Of a stretch of DNA of 23,436 bases, positions 7,988-16,241 are shown in pieces. How positions within the stretch are numbered: position 1 is the stretch's first letter; each line of letters starts with the position of its first letter. The DNA comes from an uncultured Campylobacter sp. GTDB lineage: Bacteria > Campylobacterota > Campylobacteria > Campylobacterales > Campylobacteraceae. The position numbers were made by a program, and so were the translations under genes. The notes beneath the pieces were generated by a model that saw nothing but the letters and a program-made list of their open reading frames with translations, did not search any database and was not told where the DNA came from. The stretch spans positions 1 to 23,436 of the forward strand of contig NZ_CALKTT010000022.1 of NCBI RefSeq assembly GCF_937997535.1, written 5' to 3'.

Positions 7988-9301
7988 CTATTCGCCTTTC
8001 TCTTCTTTTTTGCCCTGCTTGGAGAAAATATCATTGAATAGCTTCTCCTCTATAAGTGCCATTTTAACGGCCGGCAGCATGCCGTTGTTGCGGTATCTAT
8101 TTAGATGCTCCTTCGGATCGGCGCCGTAGGTGTAGGCTTCCATATAGACCGCTTGGACGAGCTCCTGATCGCTCACGTCGATCTTGCGCTTTTTGGCTAG
8201 CTCGTCGATTAAAAATGTAAGTTTGACGCTGTTTTCGGCAGCCTTTCTAAACTCTTCGCGCTTTTTATCCAGGGCGTCTTTGTTGTTTTTAAATTCCTCG
8301 ATCTGCTCTTTTGAAAAGCCGCTCCAGGCGTTGTTAAACTGTAAATTTATCTCCTGCTCGACAATCGCTTTTGGAAGCGCGAAGTTAAATTTCTCGGCGA
8401 GCGCGTCTGCAAATTTAGGCTTTAGATCCTCGTTTATCAGCTTTTGAAGCTTATCGTTTTTGATGCGCTCTTTAATGCGCGCTTCAAATTTCTCCTTGCT
8501 CGGCTCTTTCTCGCCTGGAAGCGCTTTCTTTAACTCCTCCTCGCCGAGCTCTTTGGCAGGTTTTTTAGTCTGAATTTCATGAAGCTTGACTTTAAAGATC
8601 GCGTCCTTGCCGGCTAAATTTTTTGCGCCGTAATTCTCGGGGAATTTAACCGCCACGTCGCGCTCTTCGCCCACTCTAAGTCCGATCATACCGTCTTCAA
8701 AGCCAGGGATGAATTGATTTGAGCCGATCTGAAGGACGTAATCCTCGGCCTTGCCGCCGTCGAATGGCTTGCCGTCCACGAAGCCCTCGAAATCGAATTT
8801 TGCAAAATCGTCTTTGGCTAGAATTTTTTTGTTGGTTTTAGAAAGCGGCGCGATCATCTGCAAAAATTCCGCCACTTTCTCGTCGATCTCTTTTTGAGTA
8901 ACGCGCGGGCTGCTAAATTTAGGGATCAGCTCCTCGTACCCCTCGACGTTAACCTCGGGTCTGAAAGAAATTTCGATCTCAACGTCGATGTCGCCTTCTT
9001 TTTCGTCAAATTTAGAAAAGACCGGCTCGGATAAAATTTCATCTTGTTTTTTCTTTAAAATTTTAAGAGACTGATCGATCATATTTTTAAGAAGCTCCTG
9101 CTTTGCATCGCCCTCAAGCTGTTTGCCGTATCGCTTCAAAACCACTGCGGTAGGCACTTTGCCCTGTCTGAATCCATCGATCCTTAGCTGCTTGGAGGCC
9201 TTTTTGGCTAGCTCTTCTACTTTTGCCGCGATCTGCTTTGCTCCAATCTTGCTCGCAGCTACCGCATTTGCGGCGTCTTTCATTTTTGCTTTTACTTCCA
9301 T
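7988..9301 (-). CDS. tig: Trigger factor, ribosome-associated chaperone and peptidyl-prolyl isomerase
   Basis: Trigger factor binds the ribosome beside the exit tunnel and protects new chains. I place the start at the ATG at 9301, giving 437 residues (MEVKAKMKD...), because AAAGGA stands at the right distance and homologues begin MEV; an upstream in-frame ATG at 9376 would add 25 residues that do not fit the family. The ribosome-binding loop GFRQGKVP is at 43-50. The FKBP-type domain lies at about 150-245 and includes FIPGFEDGMIGLRVGEER. The rest is the helical C-terminal chaperone domain. It is the first gene of the leftward operon. Confidence 0.95.
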   Translation of the reverse strand: MEVKAKMKDAANAVAASKIGAKQIAAKVEELAKKASKQLRIDGFRQGKVPTAVVLKRYGKQLEGDAKQELLKNMIDQSLKILKKKQDEILSEPVFSKFDEKEGDIDVEIEISFRPEVNVEGYEELIPKFSSPRVTQKEIDEKVAEFLQMIAPLSKTNKKILAKDDFAKFDFEGFVDGKPFDGGKAEDYVLQIGSNQFIPGFEDGMIGLRVGEERDVAVKFPENYGAKNLAGKDAIFKVKLHEIQTKKPAKELGEEELKKALPGEKEPSKEKFEARIKERIKNDKLQKLINEDLKPKFADALAEKFNFALPKAIVEQEINLQFNNAWSGFSKEQIEEFKNNKDALDKKREEFRKAAENSVKLTFLIDELAKKRKIDVSDQELVQAVYMEAYTYGADPKEHLNRYRNNGMLPAVKMALIEEKLFNDIFSKQGKKEEKGE

Positions 9302-9333
9302 AAAATTCCTTTTAGAAAATTTAAAAATAGTGA

Positions 9334-9341
9334 ATAATATA
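9334..9341 (-). promoter_or_regulatory. Candidate -10 region of the tig operon
   Basis: On the minus strand the sequence GATATATTATTC contains overlapping TATATT and TATTAT hexamers about 35-40 bases before the chosen tig start. The AT-rich upstream region fits a Campylobacter promoter. Confidence 0.35.
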
Positions 9342-9383
9342 TCAAAAAATTTCTTATTTAAAGTATAAATTTCCAAAATTTGC

Positions 9384-9400
9384 CGAGCCTAAGCGGCTCG
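9384..9400. terminator. Short stem-loop between tonB-dependent receptor and tig
   Basis: CGAGCC (9384-9389) and GGCTCG (9395-9400) form a six-base stem with a five-base loop. With the neighbouring stem-loop at 9417-9443 it is a likely end point for leftward receptor transcripts. No long T run follows in either direction. Confidence 0.35.
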
Positions 9401-9416
9401 AGGCTTTTAAATTTTA

Positions 9417-9443
9417 AAATTTTAAGAGCCTGCCTTAAAATTT
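9417..9443 (-). terminator. Stem-loop downstream of the TonB-dependent receptor gene
   Basis: Perfect ten-base arms AAATTTTAAG (9417-9426) and CTTAAAATTT (9434-9443) enclose a seven-base loop. It sits 15 bases past the receptor stop codon. The AT-rich stem on the minus strand is followed by further A/T runs. Probably the receptor terminator, shielding tig. Confidence 0.5.
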
Positions 9444-9457
9444 AAAGCGGGCTGAGG

Positions 9458-11608
9458 CTAAAATTTTACCGATACGTTAAACATAAACTGCCGCGCGTAG
9501 CCCATTTGAATAGGTATCACGCTCGTGGTCGTGCCGGTTGAGGATGAGGTGTAGTATTTTTTGTCGGTCAAATTTTTGACGTTGAACGAAAAATTCGTAT
9601 CATAGCCCGAAATTTTAGTATCGTAGCTCACGAAGGCGTCATAAACCACGGCATGAGGCAGCTTAAAGGCCGTTCCTGCGGGCACGTTCGGTAGGTTCGT
9701 GCGCATATAGTAGGTGTACCACGAGCCGAAGTATCGCGCGCCGCCGCCAAGCCTAAGCCCCTTTGCGCCTAGATGCGCAAAATCGTAGTTGGCAAATAGG
9801 CTTGCTTGGTGCTTCGGCGTCGCTTCCAGCGGTTTGCCGATTAGCACCGCAAAAGCGCCGTCGTCCTCGCGCACCCTCGTTTTGGTGTATGCGTAGCTTG
9901 CCGACATGCTAAGCCCCTGCGTCACACGCCCGTTTATATCGAGCTCAAATCCTCGCGAGCGAGCCTTGCCGATCGTCTCACTTATATTATTTACCGTTCG
10001 CAGGATGTTTCTTTTATCGATATTAAACACCGCCGCACCTGCAGTGACTCGATCGTTTTGAAATTTAGTGCCGAGCTCTACGGATTTGCCTTCCTCCGGC
10101 TTTAGATCGCCGCCTATCGCCTCGCCTATGGACATCTGCGGCGTAAAGCTTTGCGCGTAGTTAGTATATACCGACCACTGCGGGCTTAACAGGTACAAAA
10201 GCCCGCCCTGATAGGTCGTAGCAGCCTTTTTCTGATCGGTGTTGTTCGGTCCTTGCCAGCTTTGTTTGGCTACTTGATCGTAAAATTCCCTACGCACGCC
10301 CAAAGAAAGTATCAACTCGTCGGTTAAATTTATATTATCTTGGGTGTAAAGCCCGATCGTTCTTAGCTTTTGATATTGTATTTTTGGCTCTCTATCGTTC
10401 GTTAAGACGGCACCCGAAGCGGTCTGTCCGATAAGCATATTGATGCGTCCTGCGGTGCCTTTTAGCGCGCCCGGACGGTATCTGTAGTAGTTTTTGTAAT
10501 CTGTGCCGAAAAGGACATCGTGCTTAAGCGGACCCGTTTCAAATTTGCCGTTTAGCGTGACGCTTGCTGCGTGCGTGCGGTGTATGAAATTATCGTAGTA
10601 GTTATACGATCGCGTCGTGCCGGTAAGGCCTTGGGGAGTGAATGGATTGTTCGGACGGACGTAGCCGTATTCGTGCTTGCTGCGCGAGAAAGCGTAGGCG
10701 CCTTTTAATATCCAATCCTCGCTAAATTCCTTCTCAAAGCCCAAATCAACCGTATCGAGCTTGCTTTGTAGTTTATTTACCGGCTCGTCGAAGCGGACTT
10801 TGCCGCTGCCGTAAATTTTACCCGTACTCGGCACTAAAAATGCGCCGCGATCCACCGGATCGGTAGAGCGACTATGGGTGTAGCCTAAGCTTATCGAATA
10901 ATCATCTCCTTGATACGCAAGCGACGGCGCAAAGAGCGTGTTTTTTATACCGCCGAAATTTCGCCAATAATCCTTCGCGTAGTAATCGAATATAAATCTA
11001 TACGCAAAGCCGCTGTCTGCGATCGGCCCTGTAGTATCAAATCCAGCGTCCCAATAGTTGCGGTTGCCCAGCCCGCCCCAAAGCTCATTTATAAACTCAT
11101 ACTGCGGCTTTTTGGTTACCATGTTTATGACGCCGCCTGGTTGCTGCGCGCCGTAGAGCATGCTCGCGGGCCCTTTTAGAACCTCGACGGATTGAATGGT
11201 TTTGTTGAAATTGTGCATCACGGCGCCCGGCACGCCGTTGCGCATAATCGAGCCGTCGCGACCCTCGCCAAAGCCACGCTTGATGATCGCATCGAAAATA
11301 TTTCCCGTCGTATTTGCATAGCTTATGCCGCTTACGTTTTGCAGCGATTCCGCTAAGGTCTCTGGCTTTTTGTCCTTTAGATGCTGCTGCGTTACGACGT
11401 TTACGGTTTGCGGAATTTCTAAAATTCTCTTAGTCGTCTTGCCAATCTCGCTGCGTACGGCGCGATAACCGTCGTCGTTATTCGCCCATTCTACGACCTC
11501 GATATCGCCTAGGTTTTCGCCCGAGGCGGAGTTTGCTGCGGCGTTTTGTTCGGCGCAAGCAAAAGAAAAAAGCGCCAAAGCCGCGCCAAAACTCATCTTA
11601 AATTTCAT
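9458..11608 (-). CDS. TonB-dependent siderophore receptor
   Basis: An outer-membrane beta-barrel of 716 residues that would import a ferric siderophore with energy from TonB-ExbB-ExbD. An N-terminal signal peptide (MKFKMSFGAALALFSFACA) is followed by a TonB-box-like GDIEVVEW (34-41). The plug domain has PQTVNVVTQQ, the core LKGPASMLYGAQQPGGVINM (20 residues) and VTKKPQ, which is the siderophore-receptor type (FhuA/FoxA-like). The barrel ends in a terminal phenylalanine (FNVSVKF). The ATG at 11608 has AGGAG seven bases upstream. A Fur-like palindrome lies in the divergent promoter region, so iron control is likely. It stands between tig and folE, which I recall as direct neighbours in C. jejuni. 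The ligand cannot be named. Confidence 0.92.
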   Translation of the reverse strand: MKFKMSFGAALALFSFACAEQNAAANSASGENLGDIEVVEWANNDDGYRAVRSEIGKTTKRILEIPQTVNVVTQQHLKDKKPETLAESLQNVSGISYANTTGNIFDAIIKRGFGEGRDGSIMRNGVPGAVMHNFNKTIQSVEVLKGPASMLYGAQQPGGVINMVTKKPQYEFINELWGGLGNRNYWDAGFDTTGPIADSGFAYRFIFDYYAKDYWRNFGGIKNTLFAPSLAYQGDDYSISLGYTHSRSTDPVDRGAFLVPSTGKIYGSGKVRFDEPVNKLQSKLDTVDLGFEKEFSEDWILKGAYAFSRSKHEYGYVRPNNPFTPQGLTGTTRSYNYYDNFIHRTHAASVTLNGKFETGPLKHDVLFGTDYKNYYRYRPGALKGTAGRINMLIGQTASGAVLTNDREPKIQYQKLRTIGLYTQDNINLTDELILSLGVRREFYDQVAKQSWQGPNNTDQKKAATTYQGGLLYLLSPQWSVYTNYAQSFTPQMSIGEAIGGDLKPEEGKSVELGTKFQNDRVTAGAAVFNIDKRNILRTVNNISETIGKARSRGFELDINGRVTQGLSMSASYAYTKTRVREDDGAFAVLIGKPLEATPKHQASLFANYDFAHLGAKGLRLGGGARYFGSWYTYYMRTNLPNVPAGTAFKLPHAVVYDAFVSYDTKISGYDTNFSFNVKNLTDKKYYTSSSTGTTTSVIPIQMGYARQFMFNVSVKF

Positions 11609-11680
11609 TACCGAACTCCTTTTAGATAAAGCTTATCAAAACGGCGGATTTTAAACAAAAATTTCTTAAATTTAAATATA

Positions 11681-11707
11681 TTATCATTAATATAATGAGA
11701 TTGATAA
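11681..11707. promoter_or_regulatory. Fur-like operator in the receptor/folE divergent promoter region
   Basis: A perfect 15-base palindrome TCATTA-ATA-TAATGA occupies 11684-11698. An outer pair TTATCA (11681-11686) and TGATAA (11702-11707) encloses it. The TGATAAT/ATTATCA style is that of Fur boxes. The site overlaps a plus-strand TATAAT (11691-11696) that could serve folE and a minus-strand TATATT-like -10 for the receptor. Iron repression of the receptor is the natural reading; any effect on folE is inference. Confidence 0.55.
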
Positions 11708-11795
11708 AATTTCGCGCGGAATTTTAAAATTTATCAGCGTTATAAAAGGCGTTTTTGAGTAATATCGCGCATCGATTTTTAAGGAATTGCTAAAA

Positions 11796-12380
11796 ATGGA
11801 CGAAAAGAGCCGAGCTAAATTTGAAAACTGCGTGTCGCAGATGCTTGAAATTTTAGGCGAGGATCCGAAGCGCGACGGGCTTGCGAAGACGCCGGGGCGC
11901 GTAGCTAAAGCCTATGAGTTTCTAACTAGCGGCTACGAGCTGGACCCAAAAGAAATTTTAAACGACGCGCTGTTTGAGAGCAGCAACAATGAGATGGTTT
12001 TGATAAAAGATATAGAATTTTATAGCCTCTGCGAGCACCATTTGCTGCCTATCATCGGGCGCGCGCATGTCGCGTATATCCCGAATAAAAAGGTCGTGGG
12101 GCTTAGTAAAATTCCGCGTATGGTAAATATTTTCGCGCGCAGGCTGCAGATCCAAGAGCAGCTTACCGAGCAGATCGCAAGCGCAATCCAAGAGGTGATC
12201 CATCCGCTCGGCGTGGGCGTGGTGCTGCAGGCGCGGCACATGTGCATGGAGATGCGCGGCGTGCAAAAGATCAACTCGACCACGACTACGTCGGCGCTTA
12301 GGGGGCTTTTTATCAGCCGAAACGACACGCGCAAGGAATTTTTCGATCTAATAAATTCTCCGAAAACTTTTGGTTTTTAA
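11796..12380 (+). CDS. folE: GTP cyclohydrolase I
   Basis: This cytosolic zinc enzyme converts GTP to 7,8-dihydroneopterin triphosphate, the first step of folate synthesis and of queuosine precursors. I start at the ATG at 11796 (194 residues) because AAGGA lies ten bases upstream; an in-frame TTG at 11787 is too close to it. The zinc ligands are C79 and H82 in SLCEHHLLP and C150 in RHMCMEMRG. The motif GLSKIPRMVNIFARRLQ (17 residues) and the final NSTTTTSALRG are typical. It is divergent from the TonB receptor and 111 bases ahead of nifS. Length and motifs are complete. Confidence 0.95.
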   Translation: MDEKSRAKFENCVSQMLEILGEDPKRDGLAKTPGRVAKAYEFLTSGYELDPKEILNDALFESSNNEMVLIKDIEFYSLCEHHLLPIIGRAHVAYIPNKKVVGLSKIPRMVNIFARRLQIQEQLTEQIASAIQEVIHPLGVGVVLQARHMCMEMRGVQKINSTTTTSALRGLFISRNDTRKEFFDLINSPKTFGF

Positions 12381-12416
12381 AACGGCAAGCGTTAAAGAAA
12401 AATTTAGCAATTATGT

Positions 12417-12422
12417 TATATT
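12417..12422 (+). promoter_or_regulatory. Candidate -10 element for nifS-nifU
   Basis: TATATT in the context GTTATATTATCG lies about 70 bases before the nifS ATG. It precedes the inverted repeat at 12451-12473, which would then fall in the early transcript. Confidence 0.35.
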
Positions 12423-12450
12423 ATCGTGCGAAATTGATAAAAGAGCGAAA

Positions 12451-12473
12451 TTGTCTGATTAAATTTCAGACAA
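12451..12473. promoter_or_regulatory. Inverted repeat upstream of nifS, possible operator or leader hairpin
   Basis: TTGTCTGA (12451-12458) and TCAGACAA (12466-12473) are perfect eight-base arms around a seven-base spacer. The repeat ends eight bases before the nifS ribosome site (AAAGGAATTTT). Its dyad form would suit a dimeric regulator such as an iron-sulfur sensor; as RNA it would form a hairpin near the start of nifS. The regulator is unknown. Confidence 0.5.
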
Positions 12474-12491
12474 ATTTTAGAAAGGAATTTT

Positions 12492-13691
12492 ATGCAGCGC
12501 GTTTATTTAGATAATAACGCCACTACGATGGTCGATCCCGAAGTTTTTGAGGAGATGAAGCCGTTTTTTTGCGATAAATACGGCAATCCAAACTCCCTTC
12601 ACAGCTTCGGCAGCGAGACTCACCCTGCGTTAAGAACTGCGATGGATAGGCTCTATGCGGGGCTTGGCGCTGCGGATGCGGACGATATCGTCATCACGAG
12701 CTGCGCGACCGAGAGCAATAACTGGGTTTTAAAAGGAATTTACTACGATAAAATTCTAACCGGCGAGAAGGATAATATTGTCATAAGCTCCGTAGAGCAC
12801 CCTGCAATCAGCGCGACCTGTGCTTTTTTAGAAAAAATTTGCGGCGTAAAGATCACTCGCCTGGGCGTCGATAAAGACGGGCTAATCGATCTTGACGAGC
12901 TTAGCGAAAAGATCAACGATAAAACCGCGCTTGTTAGCGTGATGTGGGCAAATAACGAAACCGGCACGATCTTCCCCGTAAAAAAAATCGTACAAATCGC
13001 ACACGAGCATGGCGCGCTATATCATGCCGACGCGGTGCAAGCGATAGGTAAGATAAAGGTGAACGTGCGCGATGCGGACGTGGATTTTTTAAGCCTTTCC
13101 GGGCATAAATTTCACGCTCCAAAGGGCGTCGGCGCACTCTATATTAAAGATAGCAAGCCGCTTACGAGCCTGCTTCACGGCGGCGAGCAGATGGGCGGGC
13201 GCCGTAGCGGCACGCTAAACGTTTCTGGCATCGTGGGGCTCGGTAAGGCTTTAGAGCTAGCGAATAAATTTATGGATTTTGAGCGCACTCAGGTAAGCAG
13301 ACTGCGCGATAAGCTGGAGGACGCGCTTTTACAAATTCCAAACGTAAGCGTCGTGGGCGACCGCAGCATTCGCGTGCCAAACACCATCCTTGCCTCAATC
13401 CAAGGCGTCGAGGGAGAGGCGATGCTGTGGGATCTAAATAAAGCGGGCATAGCCGCTTCTACCGGCTCTGCGTGTGCGAGCGAGGCGCTTGAGAATAACC
13501 CGATAATGGAAGCGATCGGCGCAGATAAGGAGCTGGCGCATACGGCGCTAAGACTTTCGCTGTCGCGCTTTACGACGGAGGCAGAGATCGATTATGCGAT
13601 CGAACATATTGGTAAAGCTATCGCTCGTCTGCGCGGGATTTCAAGCACGTTTGCTTACGCGCCACAAGGTTATGAGAAAAATAAAGGATAA
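12492..13691 (+). CDS. nifS: Cysteine desulfurase, NifS type
   Basis: This PLP enzyme takes sulfur from L-cysteine and passes it as persulfide to the scaffold protein for iron-sulfur clusters. The product has 399 residues. It begins with YLDNNATT (5-12). Visible active-site residues are H103 in VEHPAI, D180 in HADAVQ, the PLP lysine K206 in SGHKFHAPKG and the catalytic C328 in TGSACAS. The short segment around C328 is the NifS-type form. The ATG at 12492 has AAAGGA upstream. nifU follows after three bases, so the two form an operon. Campylobacter and Helicobacter use this NIF pair as the general iron-sulfur system, so no nitrogen fixation is implied. Confidence 0.95.
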   Translation: MQRVYLDNNATTMVDPEVFEEMKPFFCDKYGNPNSLHSFGSETHPALRTAMDRLYAGLGAADADDIVITSCATESNNWVLKGIYYDKILTGEKDNIVISSVEHPAISATCAFLEKICGVKITRLGVDKDGLIDLDELSEKINDKTALVSVMWANNETGTIFPVKKIVQIAHEHGALYHADAVQAIGKIKVNVRDADVDFLSLSGHKFHAPKGVGALYIKDSKPLTSLLHGGEQMGGRRSGTLNVSGIVGLGKALELANKFMDFERTQVSRLRDKLEDALLQIPNVSVVGDRSIRVPNTILASIQGVEGEAMLWDLNKAGIAASTGSACASEALENNPIMEAIGADKELAHTALRLSLSRFTTEAEIDYAIEHIGKAIARLRGISSTFAYAPQGYEKNKG

Positions 13692-13694
13692 AAA

Positions 13695-14696
13695 ATGGCA
13701 AAAAATAGTTTGATAAACGGCTCTATCTGGGAGCAATACTCGCAAAAAGTGCAGGACCGCATGAATAATCCTCGCTATATGGGCGAGATCACCGAGGAGG
13801 AGGCGAAGGCTAGAGGCGGTAAGCTAGTGGTCGCAGACTTCGGCGCCGAGAGCTGCGGCGATGCGGTGCGGTTATATTGGCTAATAGATCCTAAAACCGA
13901 TAGAATTTTAGACGCTAAATTTAAAAGCTTTGGTTGCGGTACGGCGATTGCGAGTTCGGACACTATGGCTGAGCTTTGTATCGGAAAGACCGTCGATCAA
14001 GCGGTGAAGATTACAAATTTAGACGTAGAGCACGCGATGCGCGATAATCCCGATGAGCCTGCCGTACCGCCGCAAAAGATGCACTGCTCGGTAATGGCAT
14101 ACGATGTCATCAAGCAGGCCGCTGCGAACTATAAGGGGGTCGATCCCGCGCATTTCGAGGATGAGATCATCGTGTGCGACTGCGCGCGCGTGAGCCTCGG
14201 CACGATCAAAGAGGTAATCCGCCTAAACGACCTTCACACGGTCGAGGAGATCACGCAATACACAAAAGCAGGTGCGTTTTGCAAATCCTGCGTGCGCCCG
14301 GGCGGACACGAGGAGAAGGATTACTATCTGGTCGATATTTTAAAGCAAACCAGAGAGGAGATGGAGCGAGAGAGACTTCAAGCTCAAGCCAATGCGAGCG
14401 CCGCTACTAGCGCGAAAGCGGGAGCGGAGATGAGCTTTGAGCAGTTAAATTTGATCGGTAAATTTAAAGCGGTCGAAGGGGTGCTTGACGAGGATATCCG
14501 TCCGATGCTTCAGATGGACGGCGGCAATCTCGACGTCATCGATATCAGGCCTGCAGACGACGGCAAAACGGACATATATATCCGTTATCTTGGCGCTTGT
14601 AGCGGCTGCGCCAGTGGTGCGAGCGGCACATTATACGCGATCGAAAATGTTTTGCAAGAAAACCTTAGCCCAAACATCCGCGTAATGCCGATCTAG
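13695..14696 (+). CDS. nifU: NifU iron-sulfur cluster scaffold protein
   Basis: A modular scaffold of 333 residues on which clusters are built with sulfur from NifS. Domain one (about 1-140) is IscU-like with C54, C81 and C131. Domain two (about 155-205) is a [2Fe-2S] ferredoxin-like BFD domain with C161, C163, C196 and C199. A charged, Ala-rich linker (216-246) leads to a C-terminal Nfu domain with C302-x2-C305 in GACSGCASG. All three domains are intact, as in full-length NifU. It follows nifS by three bases with an AAAGGA site inside the end of nifS. A long imperfect stem at 14737-14787 follows the gene. Confidence 0.95.
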   Translation: MAKNSLINGSIWEQYSQKVQDRMNNPRYMGEITEEEAKARGGKLVVADFGAESCGDAVRLYWLIDPKTDRILDAKFKSFGCGTAIASSDTMAELCIGKTVDQAVKITNLDVEHAMRDNPDEPAVPPQKMHCSVMAYDVIKQAAANYKGVDPAHFEDEIIVCDCARVSLGTIKEVIRLNDLHTVEEITQYTKAGAFCKSCVRPGGHEEKDYYLVDILKQTREEMERERLQAQANASAATSAKAGAEMSFEQLNLIGKFKAVEGVLDEDIRPMLQMDGGNLDVIDIRPADDGKTDIYIRYLGACSGCASGASGTLYAIENVLQENLSPNIRVMPI

Positions 14697-14736
14697 GGCT
14701 ATTATTGCTACGGTTTGCATCTTGGCATAGTTTTTA

Positions 14737-14787
14737 GCGAAATTTTAAGAGCTTGAGCTTCTGCGCAAAAGCGGAGCTAAATTTCGC
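14737..14787 (+). terminator. Long imperfect stem-loop after nifU
   Basis: GCGAAATTT (14737-14745) pairs with AAATTTCGC (14779-14787). Inside, AGCTTCTGC and GCGGAGCT can pair imperfectly around a GCAAAA-like loop. It lies about 40 bases past the nifU stop. No T run follows, so it may be an RNA-stabilising 3' stem more than a simple terminator. Confidence 0.45.
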
Positions 14788-15074
14788 CCCTTAGCTAAAT
14801 TCGCAATTAGACGCTAAATCTGCGTAGAATTTCGCCGTTTGCTTTTAAAAATATCGCAAATTTCGCTAAGGTTTTTCTAGCGTGAAATTCATCTGTAAAA
14901 TCTTGTTTATAAATTTAATTAAAAGAGCTTCTTATTTCGCTCGTGCAAGTTTTTTTATGAGATTTCGTTTGTAAATTGGACATAGAATTTCTCCGCAAAT
15001 TTTATCTTTTCATAAATTTCGATGAAAATGCGCCATAAATCGCATAATTTTAGCTGGCTATAATTTCTTTTTAT

Positions 15075-15080
15075 TATAAT
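15075..15080 (+). promoter_or_regulatory. Candidate -10 element for the solute-binding protein gene
   Basis: TATAAT 30 bases before the ATG. A second TATAAT lies at 15059-15064, and TATAAT with ATTATA forms a six-base inverted pair around a T-rich spacer. The ribosome site is AGGGGAG at 15101-15107. Confidence 0.5.
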
Positions 15081-15110
15081 TGCGCCTTATTTCAACTAAA
15101 AGGGGAGCAA

Positions 15111-15899
15111 ATGAAAGTATTTGTTTTGGCAGCTCTGCTACTTGGTTTTCTATCTGCAAATTCTTTGGATCAGATCAAAAAAGATAGGCTCGTTCGCATA
15201 GGTGTATATAACGATCAGCCGCCGTTTAGTGCGCTCGTAGACGGCAAATACAGGGGATTTGAGATTGCTCTTGGCGAGAAGCTCGGTAAGGAGATTTTCG
15301 GCGATAATCCTGGCAAGGTAAAATTTATCCCAATCACGGCTTCAAGGCGCATTAGCGCTTTGCAGCGTAATGAGGCGGATATGGTGATTGCGACCTTTAC
15401 TCCGACGCCCACGCGAGCGAAAAAAGTAGATTTTTCGGAGCCTTATTTTAAGGTGCAGGTAGGTGTGCTAGCCAAAAAAGACGAAAATGTCACGAGCTTC
15501 GATCAGCTGCGCAAAAAGAGGATTTTTGTCATCAAACACTCTCCTATTCACAATTTCTTACGCAAAGCGGGCTTTAGAAAGAATTTAAACTTTTGCGCCA
15601 GTTCGGCTAAATGTTACCGCGCTTTCAAAAGGGCGAAAAACGCCGTGCATGTCGATGATAACCTAATCCTGCACGCATACGCGATCATCGATAATAAAAC
15701 GCAGGTTGCTTTGGATGGTCTAGGTAAGCAAACTTACAACGCAATCGCCGTGCAGAAGGGCAATAATGCGCTGCTAGAGCTAATCAATACATCTTTAGCA
15801 GGACTAAAAAAAGATGGATTTTTAGATAAGACCTTTGACGATACACTCGGGATTTTTTATCATGGTACGATCGATAAGAAGGAATTCTTGGTTGAATAA
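15111..15899 (+). CDS. Family 3 solute-binding protein (amino acid type), periplasmic
   Basis: A 262-residue periplasmic binding protein. The N-terminal signal peptide is MKVFVLAALLLGFLSANS. The mature part opens with RLVRIGVYNDQPPFS and has KYRGFEIALGEKLGKEI, ADMVIATFTPTPTRAKKVDF and SEPYF, typical of the SBP_bac_3 family. The pattern recalls Campylobacter PEB1-like proteins that bind aspartate or glutamate, but the ligand is not proven. Two cysteines close together (FCASSAKC, about 162-169) in the second lobe are unusual and could form a periplasmic disulfide. No ATPase or permease gene is near, so it is either an orphan serving a distant transporter or a sensor-like binding protein. It has its own promoter and strong ribosome site. 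Confidence 0.88.
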   Translation: MKVFVLAALLLGFLSANSLDQIKKDRLVRIGVYNDQPPFSALVDGKYRGFEIALGEKLGKEIFGDNPGKVKFIPITASRRISALQRNEADMVIATFTPTPTRAKKVDFSEPYFKVQVGVLAKKDENVTSFDQLRKKRIFVIKHSPIHNFLRKAGFRKNLNFCASSAKCYRAFKRAKNAVHVDDNLILHAYAIIDNKTQVALDGLGKQTYNAIAVQKGNNALLELINTSLAGLKKDGFLDKTFDDTLGIFYHGTIDKKEFLVE

Positions 15900-16065
15900 A
15901 ATTTCGTGCAGAATTTAATTCGTGCGTTTGACTTCCGCGTAAAATTCAGTTCATTGTAATGATGGAGCGAGAAAAATACGTTGCGGGCTTAATTTGCTTT
16001 TAGAATTCGGTCTTGATTTTGCTTGCCTGTGTTTTGAGACATGTAATTTTTATGGGGGTTTATTT

Positions 16066-16088
16066 AAATTCTACTATTCATAGAATTT
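16066..16088. repeat. Inverted repeat, eight-base arms
   Basis: AAATTCTA (16066-16073) and TAGAATTT (16081-16088) around a seven-base spacer. First of the repeats in the gene-free stretch. Confidence 0.6.
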
Positions 16089-16119
16089 TTAGGTAAACTT
16101 GCAAAATTTCATTTTTTTG

Positions 16120-16146
16120 ATGCATAAAATATTTTTTGTTATGCAT
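16120..16146. repeat. Inverted repeat, ATGCATAA arms
   Basis: ATGCATAA (16120-16127) and TTATGCAT (16139-16146) are exact reverse complements with an 11-base T-rich spacer. Each arm itself contains the palindrome ATGCAT. Confidence 0.65.
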
Positions 16147-16241
16147 ATTTTAAATTTTATAAATTTATCTACTTGAAAGAAATTAAGAATTTAATAGAAT
16201 TTTATGCAAAAATTTGGGCTTGAAATTTTATGTATAAAATC

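Larger units (their letters stand above)
14697..15110. other. 414-base AT-rich intergenic stretch downstream of nifU
   Basis: No gene is seen. It holds the stem at 14737-14787, a small ATGCG/CGCAT hairpin near 15030-15047, and the promoter of the following binding-protein gene. The rest shows no clear structure. Confidence 0.5.

Noticed and set aside
12492..14696. nifS-nifU as a sign of nitrogen fixation
   Set aside because: No nitrogenase genes are present, and epsilonproteobacteria use this pair for general iron-sulfur assembly.
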